From Phycomyces nitens (taxonomy: Eukaryota; Mucoromycota; Mucoromycetes; Mucorales; Phycomycetaceae): a stretch of DNA of 64,000 bases. Shown here one piece after another: positions 1 to 9,680 of this stretch (positions are counted from its first letter, which is position 1; each line of letters starts with the position of its first letter). The position numbers and the translations under genes are program-made. The notes beneath the pieces were generated by a model. That model had not been told where the DNA came from. It did no database searches and worked only from the letters and a program-made list of their open reading frames with translations. The stretch is taken from contig JAHRBC010000001.1 of NCBI GenBank assembly GCA_022702545.1, forward strand, positions 8,556,001 to 8,620,000, given 5' to 3'.

Positions 1-817
1 TTTATTTCATCTATATGAGTATAAAACGGACTTGTAGATATACTAATTTTTCTTGACGATATTAATGCTGTATTTATGGCCAATGATGGTAATTGTGTAT
101 TCTGTTGGAGGGTATTCTTCCTTGATGATCGACTTTTGATGTATGTATGAACAGATTAGTCTCCAATGTTATTTAGTATACTTTTTTTTTAAAAAAAATT
201 GAAGAAAATATGTTCGTATAATGTAATACATAAACAAGCCTAAATTTTTACAAACTGGTACACACCAAGTCCATAAAACTTTTTGGTCTTTTTGGGCATA
301 CGCTTCCCAAAATATCACAAGTCAATGTTTGAATAGCTTAGTATTGATCGGTCGGTTAAAACAAAACCTCACCTTTTCTGATGACTTTATATACTTCAAT
401 ACCGAACCTACACCAATGATCCTACTGAATATAAATCTAGTAGAAAATGGACGATATTTTTCAGGCCATTGTTTGGGTTCTGGATTCAGTCTGTCTTGCA
501 AGCAATATCCTGGTAATATTGAAATTGTTGCAGTATCATTCTTTTTGATTTATTGCCCATCCTTTGGCACAGGAAACAAAGTACCGATTGCATAGATTCT
601 CAATATTTGTGCAGAACACCCTTTAGGATATCAACTTTTATTATAGTACAGGCTGTGGTATCCACTCCAGAACTGAGTGAAATACAGACTCTACAACCAA
701 TCTCTGATTGCTCTTTGCTAATAAACATGACAAGTTGGCATCTAAGGAACGGTTACGCATCATTTAAATGTACACTTCGCACTTATACATTAATATCCAA
801 CCATTGCATGACAAGGG
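1..817. other. AT-rich stretch, no supported gene
   Basis: Two short open frames (88 and 96 codons, plus strand, about 330-840) lie here. Neither has a recognisable motif, and a minus-strand reading of about 330-570 looks as protein-like as the plus strand. This may be decayed coding or transposon sequence, but I cannot name it. Confidence 0.4.
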
Positions 818-883
818 CTTTAATTACAAGCGAATTTAAATGATTATTTGTATAATATTATTCAAATTCGCTTGTAATTAAAG
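818..883. repeat. Perfect 20-bp inverted repeat (hairpin)
   Basis: The arm at 818-837 (CTTTAATTACAAGCGAATTT) is exactly complementary to 864-883, with a 26-nt AT-rich loop. It stands just before the LTR-like repeat at 891. It could be a small MITE or a transposon end; no target duplication was seen. Confidence 0.8.
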
Positions 884-890
884 TCTCCAT

Positions 891-1169
891 TGTGGTAATC
901 AAGGGTTTTTGGGGAACTTATAGATACCGTGAGAGTGTTATTTATTAAAGAAAGAATATTATGGTGGTTTATATAGTTATTATCCTAGTTCCCTTGTTCT
1001 ATTAATCTCTATTGTGTAATGGTTGGCTATCACTGTAGTAGTGTGAAGTGTACGTGTGCCTGGTGTGTAGCTGCTCCTGGGATGTTAACTTGCCATGGTC
1101 ATTAGCAAGTAGTAACCGGAGATCGGTTGTGGAGTCTGTATTCCACTCAACTGTGGTGCGTATACCACA
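891..1169 (+). mobile_element. LTR-like interspersed repeat, copy 1
   Basis: The 279-bp element begins TGTGGTA and ends TACCACA, a 7-bp inverted terminal repeat of the TG...CA kind found on retrotransposon LTRs. Related copies lie at 9421, 26999, 27363 and 57440. Shared marks are the GTGAGAGTGTTATTTATT box near the 5' end, a TTTATATAGTTATT TATA-like box, the GTGTGAAGTGTACGTGTG box and ACCGGAGATCGGTTGTGGAG near the 3' end. No internal retroelement genes or clear target duplication are visible, so a solo LTR is the best reading; a non-autonomous element is possible. Confidence 0.6.
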
Positions 1170-1959
1170 TAGAGCATCTTAATTGAAGCGTCATTTATAA
1201 GAGCCAAAGTGTCAGTTATACAGTAAATGTCGGGTTCATATTATTTTTTATTTAAAAGATGCGAACACATCCACATATCTCACTGTAATAATACAAAAGC
1301 AGCAGATATATATCAAACATCATATATCACCTGTACTTTCAATTGACAAAGAATATCAGTTATAAATATTTATATAGACCATTTTATGATCATCCGCTAT
1401 ACATGCTGTTCAATGACAATGCTAATATTATTATGTTTGTAAAAGTTATCATGGCCAAGATGCTACAAAAAAGGGTAAAAGTTCTTTGACTATGATTTCG
1501 ACATTAGATTAGCACATCATGGTAATGACAAGATGTATTGAAATGGCATGTCAAGACCATTTGACATGAAATCTCTAAAACTTGTATATAAATCTTACTG
1601 GAATATATATATATATATATTGTAGCAATAGCCCTGGGGTAAATATTGTATGTCTTATCTTCATGTAATTTTGAAGAGATTTTATTCCTGAATAAAAAGC
1701 GCACGGGCCATTTCAGAGTAACGTACAGAAACTAATCGCCGTTCAAAGAAGTACCACTGTCTTTAAAGATATTCCCACACCGATGAACACCACCTTTCAA
1801 ACTGATACTATACGATTTAAAAGTTCTTTACTTGTTTCTATTGAAAAAGAAGTAGTCTTAACATTAGTTGGGTCAAACTTATTTACATACAAATATGCGC
1901 TTCCATATATGGAGGAGCAATACATTCCCACACTTTGATGACTTCATCACCTGAAAATT

Positions 1960-2054
1960 TTTCTATATCTTAGCGCACTGGGGGCGAGGTTTTGTATTTT
2001 TCTCTTTCCCTCTCTCTTTCCCTTTCATCGCCGCAAACCAATATTTGGATCCAG
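1960..2054 (+). promoter_or_regulatory. Promoter-like segment and first exon of candidate ncRNA (left)
   Basis: A CT-rich tract (about 1998-2028) follows TATATCTTAG and a short G-rich box. It is followed by GGATCCAG joined to a consensus GTAAGT donor at 2055. CT-rich tracts just before the start are common at promoters of genes in this window (for example the NECAP gene). The same arrangement is kept in the right copy. Transcription start is inferred, not seen. Confidence 0.4.
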
Positions 2055-2489
2055 GTAAGTACAAATATCTTTCCATCTCCTCTTCATCCATATTCCATCT
2101 CATACTACACGCCCTTTATAACCATAAAGACGCGTTATTGATGATGGATGGATGTTTTTCACGTTTGGATCACTGTATTTTTGCCACAAGAATTCAAGTT
2201 TTTTCTTCTTATTTTCTGTATTATTAGGAATCTATCCATCTACCACTGTCTGAGCAAGTCAAAATAGTCTTATAATCATGTTCTGAAGGTCCGCTTTGTG
2301 CTCAACAGCCATCCACCCATCGTCATTCTACAAGGAGCGTTTCAAAAAATTGAAACATTTTTCAAGGGCATGTCAAGATGAGAATTGCAAGTCAATGCCA
2401 TTAGATTGCAAGTCAAGATGAAAAGTGACCCCATTCCTTTTCAATAAAAGTTTTCATTGCAAAGAAGCCAACTGCTCTTTCTACTGGTG

Positions 2490-2920
2490 GTTCACTGACT
2501 CCAACATGAGTATGTCAAAGTCTTGATGTCAGACTGCTGGGCTTGATGAAAGATAGTTCTGACTCTTACATGGGCAAAGGTCCACTTTAAGACCCCAGAG
2601 CCTTCTTTCGATAGCTCGTTATCTGGCATCAATAAGACGTTGATAAACTTTTGACAGCAGCTACCAGCCTTGATGAAGACCATCTTCGGTGGCCATTCCC
2701 CTGGACCTAGCATGGAAACACCAAAGTCTTGACTTCGGAAAGCTCAGCTTGATGAGAGATGGTTCCAACTCTTTAGCGGGTGAAATTCCACTAAAGGGCG
2801 CAGACCCATTTTTCAATTGCTAGTCTTTCGGTACCAAGACAACAACTGCGGCCATCCTTGATGAAAACCTTTTCAGATTCTTTCAGGGACAAACAGCCAT
2901 TATGAAGAGTCTGAAATATT
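2490..2920. repeat. Two diverged direct repeats inside the leader
   Basis: The segment from about 2500 and the segment from about 2700 share ordered blocks: CAAAGTCTTGA, CTTGATGA(A/G)AGAT, GGTCCACTTTAAGACCC versus ATTCCACTAAAGGGCGCAGACCC, then CTTGATGAAGACC versus CTTGATGAAAACC. The period is about 200 bp. The same pair is present in the right copy, so the duplication predates the segmental copy. Confidence 0.6.
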
Positions 2921-3540
2921 TTTTCAGTCACACATGTTATGGGGTCAACATGCAAGTCCAGAATTATTGATACCAGACGACTAAAGTTGATCAATATGAC
3001 TTAAGACTCTTTGACATATATATATATATATATATATTAAAGATGTTGAACAGTTGTTCAACTACTAGTGATGCCGTGACAGCACCTGAATACCAATACA
3101 TACCTTTCAAGCCGCCGGACTTCATCATAAAATGGCCGAGACTCTTTGAGGACAAGCGTCCAATATAAAGAAGCCGATTTATTTCTAAGGATCAAGGTGT
3201 TAGCCTACCAGTAGAGACCATGTGGTGTAAGTTTTCAGGTTGGTGGTAGACATCGACGAAAATACATGTATGCTAAGACTAATATTTTTCTTGTGTACAT
3301 TTGTAGGTTTAGTGGTCAGTTTTCATCCGCATGTCCAGGCCAGGCAGACGATCAGGATGGTTCAAGACGGGGTTGGTGGAGGGTTGCAGCTAAGTATGAA
3401 TGTGTTGCTATTAAGCCGTGTTTTTTTTTTAGCTCTAGATCCAGTGCCAGTTTTTACTAGCATGTCCAGTCCTAGTCAATCGTTCCAGTTGGTTGGGAAG
3501 AATCGGGGATGGTGGTGGGCTCCAAGGTAGGTAGAAAGTA

Positions 3541-6500
3541 GATTAGAAATTGTAGTGTAGATATTGTTTAGAGTAGCCGTCCGAGTAGAGTAGAAAGGTA
3601 AGTCCATCCCAATCAAACTTGACAGCACTGTTAACAATGACTCCACTCTATGTAGTAGCGTAGCCCGTCCCGTAGTTTAGTCGTCCGAGTAGTTTAGCAG
3701 GTAAGTCAATTGAATGCGATCAAAGACACACTGCTAACTTGGATTTCAGTTTAGCTGTAGCTTAGTTCCGGTTGGTAAGAATCGGGGATGGTGGTGGGCT
3801 CCAATTTAGCTAGAAAATAAATTAGAAATTGTAGTATAGATATTGCTTAGAGTAGCCGTCCGAGTAGAATAGAAAGGTAAGTCTATCCCAATCAAACTTG
3901 ACAGCACTGCTAACAATGCCTCCACTCTATATAGTAGTGTAGCCGTCAGAGTAGTTTAGCTGTCCGAGTAGTTTAGCAGGTAAGTTAATCCCAATCAAAC
4001 TTGTCAGCACTGCTAACAATGACTCCACTCTATATAGTAGCGTAGCCGTCCGAGTAGTTTAGCTGTCCGAGTAGTTTAGCAGGTAAGTACATCCCAATCA
4101 AACTTGACAAGCACTGTTAACAATGACTCCACTCTATTATAGTAGCGTAGCCGTCCGAGTAGTTTAGCCGTCCGAGTAGTTTAGCAGGTAAGTGTATTGA
4201 ATGCGATCAAAGACACACTGCTAACTTGGATTTTAGTTTAGCTGTAGCTTAGTTCCGGTTGGTAAGAATCGGGGATGGTGGTGGGCTCCAACTTAGCTAG
4301 AAAATAGATTAGAAATTGTAGTATAGATATTGCTTAGAGTAGTCGTCCGAGTAGAGTAGAAAGGTAAGTCGATCCAAATCAAACTTGACAAGCATTGCTA
4401 ACAATGACTCCACTCTATATAGTAGCGTAGCCGTCCGAGTAGTTTAGCTGTCCGAGTAGTTTAGCAGGTAAGTTAATCCCAATCAAACTTGTCAGCACTG
4501 CTAACAATGACTCCACTCTATATAGTAGTTTAGCCGTCCGAGTAGATTAGCAGGTAAGTCCATCCCAGTCAAACTTGACAAACATTGCTAACAATGACTC
4601 CACTGTATATAGTAGTGTAGCCGTCCGAGTAGTTTAGCTGTCCGAGTAGTTTAGCAGGTAAGTCCATCCCAATCAAACTTGACAAACATTGCTAACAAGG
4701 CCTTCACTCTATATAGTAGTGTAGCCGTCCAAGTAGTTTAGTCGTCCGAGTAGTTTAGCAGGTAAGTGAATTGAATGCAATCAAGGACACATTGCTAACT
4801 TGGATTTCAGTTAAGCTGTAGCTTAGTTCCGGTTGGTAAGAATCGGGGATGGTGGTGGGCTCCAACTTAGCTAGAAAATAGATTAGAAATTGTAGTATAG
4901 ATATTGCTTAGAGTAGCCGTCCGAGTAGAATAGAAAGGTAAGTCTATCCCAATCAAACTTGACAGCACTGCTAACAATGCCTCCACTCCATATAGTAGTG
5001 TAGCCGTCCGAGTAATTTAGCTGTCCGAGTAGATTAGCAGGTAAGTCCATCCCAGTCAAACTTGACAAACATTGCTAACAATGACTTTAATCTATTATAG
5101 TAGTGTACACCGTCCCGTAGTTTAGCAGGTAAGTCCATCCCAATCAAACTTGACAAGCACTGCTAACAATGACTCCACTCTATTATAGTAGCGTAGACCG
5201 TCCCGTAGTTTAGCTGTCCGAGTAGTTTAGCAGGTAAGTCCATCCCAATCAAACTTGACAGCACTGTTAACAATGACTCCACTCTATATAGTAGCGTAGC
5301 CCGTCCCGTAGTTTAGTCGTCCGAGTAGTTTAGCAGGTAAGTCAATTGAATGCGATCAAAGACACACTGCTAACTTGGATTTCAGTTTAGCTGTAGCTTA
5401 GTTCCGGTTGGTAAGAATCGGGGATGGTGGTGGGCTCCAACTTAGCTAGAAAATAGATTAGAAATTGTAGTATAGATATTGCTTAGAGTAGCCGTCCGAG
5501 TAGAGTAGAAAGGTAAGTCGATCCAAATCAAACTTGACAAGCATTGCTAACAATGACTCCACTCTATATAGTAGCGTAGCCGTCCGAGTAGTTTAGCTGT
5601 CCGAGTAGTTTAGCAGGTAAGTTAATCCCAATCAAACTTGTCAGCACTGCTAACAATGACTCCACTCTATATAGTAGTTTAGCCGTCCGAGTAGATTAGC
5701 AGGTAAGTCCATCCCAGTCAAACTTGACAAACATTGCTAACAATGACTCCACTCCATATAGTAGCGTAGCCGTCCGAGTAGTTTAGCTGTCCGAGTAGTT
5801 TAGCAGGTAAGTTCATCCCAATCAAACTTGACAAGCACTGCTAACAATGAATCCACTCTATATAGTAGTGTAGCCGTCCAAGTAGTTTAGTCGTCCGAGT
5901 AGCTTAGCAGGTAAGTGAATTGAATGCGATCAAGGATACACTGCTAACTTGGATTTCAGTTTAGTTGTAGCTTAGTTCCGGTTGGTAAGAATCGGGGATG
6001 GTGGTGGGCTCCAACTTAGCTAGAAAATAGATTAGAAACTGTAGTTTAGATATTGCTTAGAGTAGCTGTCCGAGTAGAGTAGAAAGGTAAGTCCATCCAA
6101 ATCAAACTTGACAGCACTGCTAACAATGACTCCACTCTATATAGTAGCGTAGCCGTCCGAGTAGTTTAGCTGTCCGAGTAGTTTAGCAGGTAAGTCTATC
6201 CCAATCAAATTTGACAGCACTGCTAACAATGACTTCACCCTATTATAGTAGCGTAGAACGTCCCGTAGTTTAGCCGTCCGAGTAGTTTAGCAGGTAAGTC
6301 AATTGAATGCGATCAAAGACACACTGCTAACTTGGATTTCAGTTTAGTTGTAGATTAGTTCCGGTTGGTAAGAATCGGGGATGGTGGTGGGCTCCAAGTT
6401 AGCTAGAAAATAGATTAGAAACTGTAGTTTAGATATTGCTTAGAGTAGCTGTCCGAGTAGAGTAGAAAGGTAAGTCCATCCAAATCAAACTTGACAACAC

Positions 6501-7650
6501 TGTTAACAATGACTTCACTTTATATAGTAGCGTAGCCCGTCCCGTAGTTTAGTCGTCCGAGTAGATTAGCAGGTAAGTGAATTGAATGCGATCAAAGACA
6601 CACTGCTAACTTGGATTTCAGTTTACCTGTAGCTTAGTTCCGGTTGGTAAGAATCGGGGATGGTGGTGGGCTCCAACTTAGCTAGAAAATAGATTAGAAA
6701 TTGTAGTATAAATATTGCTTAGAGTAGCCGTCCGAGTAGAATAGAAAGGTAAGTCTATCCCAATCAAACTTGACAGCACTGCTAACAATGCCTCCACTCC
6801 ATATAGTAGTGTAGCCGTCCGAGTAATTTAGCTGTCCGAGTAGATTGGCAGGTAAGTCCATCCCAGTCAAACTTGACAAACATTGCTAACAATGACTCTA
6901 CTCTATTATAGTAGTGTACACCGTCCCGTAGTTTAGCAGGTATGTCCATCCCAATCAAACTTGACAAACATTACTAACAAGGCCTCCACTCTATATAGTA
7001 GCGTAGCCCGTCCCGTAGTTTAGTCGTCCGAGTAGTTTAGCAGGTAAGTCAATTGAATGCGATCAAAGACACACTGCTAACTTGGATTTCAGTTTAGTTG
7101 TAGCTTAGTTCCGGTTGGTAAGAATCGGGGATGGTGGTGGGCTCCAAGGTAGGTGGAATGTATATTAGAAATTGTAGTGTAGATATTAATTAGAGTAGTC
7201 GTCCGAGTAGAGTAGAAAGGTAAGTTGATCACACTCAAAGCTGTCCTTATTTCTAATAATGTAGTTATTATGTAGTGTATCATAGATTATCTTTAGTGTA
7301 GCCGTCCAAGTATATTAGAAATGTAAGTGAATTGATCGCGATGAATACGGAAAGACTTACATGGATTACATATTCTGTAGTAACTTAGTTCCGGTTGGCA
7401 AGATCGGGGATGGTGGTGGGCTCCAAGGTAAGTGGAATGTATATTAGAAATTGATATTTTAATAATAGTAAGAACGGGTGTCCGATTAGAGTAGAACTGT
7501 AAGTATGTCCAACCAAAACTTGCCTGCACTGCTAACAATGCTTTCATTTTGTATACTATCAACGTTTGGTCTTATTGGAGTTGTCCCATTTAGTTAAGGC
7601 AAGTACATCTTATTCAACCTGGTTTGCACCACTAACAATGTTTTCAGATT
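3541..7650 (+). repeat. Tandem array of intron-exon cassettes (left)
   Basis: Two unit types alternate. The S unit is a 58-nt intron-like block (GTAAGT...CTGCTAAC...TATATAG) plus a 45-nt exon-like block made of two copies of GTCCGAGTAGTTTAGC. The L unit is a 49-nt intron-like block (GTAAGTGAATTG...CTGCTAAC...GATTTCAG) plus a 127-nt exon-like block carrying a G-rich core (GGGGATGGTGGTGGGC). G-rich cores start their shared GGTTGG at 3491, 3770, 4257, 4831, 5406, 5980, 6363, 6642, 7113 and 7393. Spacings are about 279-283, 383, 471-487 and 574, that is, one L unit plus one to four S units. A block of about 574 bp is repeated three times in a row (4257-5980). Confidence 0.95.
7200..7650 (+). other. 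Degenerate distal edge of the left array
   Basis: Here the unit bodies diverge strongly, yet donor and branch signals stay. There are GTAAGT motifs at 7220, 7323, 7428 and 7499. A CTGCTAAC follows the last, and a GC-AG type candidate intron runs from 7599 (GCAAGT) with CTAAC at 7632 to TTTTCAG at 7647. This is the segment that best separates conserved signals from conserved sequence. Confidence 0.65.
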
Positions 7651-8079
7651 ATATAGTATCTTTTGTGTTTGGTTGTATGGTTGTCTGAATTCAGTTTTAA
7701 TCACCTTAAAAGAACTCTAGTATTTCGACACACCTAGGATTGATTGCTTGTACGTATGGAAATAGAATAAATGTTTTATCTCCTAGAAAAACTTTGAAAA
7801 GATGTGCTTTCATATTTTCAACGCTAAGCGTTTCAACTGCGAAAATAGCGATAGGGTACAAGCGTTAATTGTACAATGATAAATAAATTATGTATGTATT
7901 TATTAATATTATCAAGAGCCTAATATTTGGTATCAATGTGTTTAGTGTAAACCACTATACGTTATCAATTTTGTACTCGTCCCACTAAACCTTTGGTATG
8001 ATTCAATGCCCATTATCCCACCTTATTTCATTATGACTTCAAATGTTCCATAGTTTTAAAGATGTCCTTTGTTTTACTC
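7651..8079. other. Intergenic, nothing recognised
   Basis: AT-rich sequence between the array edge and the transposase relic. No open frame, repeat or RNA signal that I can support. Confidence 0.5.
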
Positions 8080-8940
8080 ATTGTCCCCACGAACACTCAT
8101 TAAATATCCTCAAGCAAAGCTAGTCAATACTTTGAACAGGATTGTAGCGGTGCCGTTTAATCGGATGTCTTTCTCTGCACCACTTTTCAGTCGAGCTGTC
8201 TTTCTTGAATATTAACATTATATCCTGTTCGTCTGAAGGGTGTTTGATTTTGGGAAGGAAGTTCCGGTTTAAAGTGTTGATACACTCAATCTTGGTTTAC
8301 AGTGCCTTGAATGAAGATCAAAGAACCACAACCACCTGCCCAGAAACAACCAATATCATAGCGCCATCCTTGCCTCCCTTTGTTCCATAAAAGGTATGTT
8401 CTTCTTTGGACATTTTTCCAACTTGTCTAATGGCTTTAGCACGGCTATTGTTGCCTTTGATTGTAAATTGGGTGTTATCGGATTACACTACACTTTTACA
8501 TTTGTCATTCTATTTAATTGACATTATCCTTGACCCATTGCAGTCTTTGTTGGTTGCTTCTTTCTGTCAAGGATGATTTTTAGGCTGCAATGTAAGAACA
8601 AAAGCCAATGTTTTTGAGATGACGGATTACTGTTCCTCTGTAGATGAAATTCTCCATCTCTACTGTTAATCTCAGCTGATTATAATTAGCTAATGGATTC
8701 TTCCATGTTAATCACAAAATGCCTCTCAGTACTCGTGCTATTTATTTTCTGTCATCCAGGGCTCTTTCCAGGAAGAGACGATCTAGTTTTTTTTTTTTTT
8801 TTTTTTGAATCTCTCAATGATCTTGACAGTTGACAAACTCATTTTGGCCAATGCTGAAATCTTTGTTATACCAATATTAGCTAAATACAGGTGCATAATT
8901 CCACTATACTTGTGCTCATTGAGCTTATAATAAGGGCCAC
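8080..8940 (-). pseudogene. Decayed Tc1/mariner-type transposase
   Basis: Conceptual minus-strand translation with frameshifts and stops gives, in order, blocks typical of Tc1/mariner transposases. First is a helix-turn-helix-like stretch (ITKISALAKMSLSTVKIIER, about 8880-8810). Next is a second DNA-binding block with NPLANYNQLRL and GTVIRHLKNIGF. Then comes RLQWVKDNVN (about 8555-8525), matching the family's RL.WA..H..W block. After it is a degenerate GGKDGAMILVVSG strand, then NRNFLPKIKH and a region ending NPVQSID, resembling the SPDLNPIE block. Many stops and loss of the catalytic acidic residues show it is dead. No terminal inverted repeats were identified. A poly-T/A run (8788-8806) interrupts it. 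Confidence 0.7.
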
Positions 8941-9420
8941 GAGCAGTTTCTTATGCTAATGGTACGTTGATGTTTGTATTGATTAGTAAAAAGAATAAGA
9001 AATATAATATTTTTATTTTTCAAAGAAACAAACATTTTTTATGATCTTTTGCGAGGCTCAATCTTTCTTGTGCCTGTTTTTATATGTCAAACCATTAAAA
9101 CTCTGACTGTAACAGGCACTTAAAAAAAACAATCTATAAACTAATTCTAAGCTTAATATCGATGCTCTACATCCATGCATCTTATTCAGCCATAAATCTA
9201 TAGTAATTAGCGTATAACAATACAGCTAGATATAGCCTCTTGAGTATAAGGTGGTAGCCACCTTTGAAAATCAAGTTTGGCTTTTAAGGAACACAGACCG
9301 AATGCTGACACTCTAGTAGGTTACAAAGTTTATAATTCCAAATTTAACCAGTACTTTATATAGGTATTGTTTGTTTTTTTTTGGCCTGGAATCTTATATA
9401 GTGTATAGATTGGATAGGCT
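8941..9420. other. Intergenic, nothing recognised
   Basis: AT-rich flank between the transposase relic and an LTR-like repeat. It may hold the far end of the decayed transposon, but no inverted repeat could be matched. Confidence 0.45.
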
Positions 9421-9680
9421 TGTTAGTATCTTGTGAGGAACTTATAGAGAGGTGTTGTTTATTAAACAAAAAATGTCATGGTGGTTTATATAGTTATTAT
9501 TCTAGTCACTTTGTACTTTTTAGGCTCTATTGTTTAATAGACAGTTATCACTATACTAGTGTATATGCGTATGGTTTGTAACTATTAAGATGTTAAATTG
9601 CCATGCTCATTAGCAAAGAGTAACCGGAGATCGGTCGTAGAGTTTGTGTTTCGCTCAGCTACAGTTTGTATAATACACCA
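9421..9680 (+). mobile_element. LTR-like interspersed repeat, copy 2 (old)
   Basis: This copy begins TGTTAGTATCTTGTGAGGAAC and ends near TACACCA. It aligns over its whole length with the copies at 891 and 57440 but has more substitutions, so it is an older insertion. The TATA-like TTTATATAGTTATT and the ACCGGAGATCGGTCGT blocks are retained. Confidence 0.6.

Larger units (their letters stand above)
1170..3540 (+). repeat. Left copy of duplicated leader segment
   Basis: This roughly 2.4-kb segment recurs as a direct repeat at 57710-60080. The offset stays near 56,540-56,546 throughout, so only small indels separate the copies; the substitutions visible by eye are sparse. It is not itself tandem. 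It holds a pyrimidine-rich promoter-like stretch, two plausible GT-AG introns (2055-2227 and 3227-3306), a (TA)n tract near 3000 and a pair of diverged internal repeats. It leads directly into the tandem array. Open frames here, mainly on the minus strand, are shared between copies but have no recognised motif. Confidence 0.9.
2030..7650 (+). ncRNA. Candidate multi-intron non-coding transcript (left copy)
   Basis: From the first exon (donor at 2055, possible acceptor TTATTAG at 2227), through a second well-formed intron (3227-3306, ACTAAT branch, TTTGTAG acceptor), the plus strand runs into the array. There, more than 30 donor motifs (GTAAGT, one GTATGT, one GCAAGT) are each followed by a branch-like CTGCTAAC or close variant and an AG. 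Predicted short exons are about 45 nt and long exons about 127 nt. Stop triplets (mostly TAG) occur in all frames of both, so no protein is expected. Known: the signals match those of the protein-coding introns in this window. Inferred: that it is transcribed and spliced. A passive satellite derived from an intron-rich gene is the main alternative. Confidence 0.4.

Noticed and set aside
4883..5068. 61-codon minus-strand frame repeated identically at 6694-6879
   Set aside because: It lies across array units and merely avoids stops because TAG-rich exons read as CTA on the other strand. No start context or family supports it.
3541..7650. CRISPR-like reading of the repeats
   Set aside because: Units are contiguous and diverged with no unique spacers, and the genome is plainly eukaryotic.
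8205..8390. 61-codon plus-strand frame
   Set aside because: The minus strand here carries the transposase relic.
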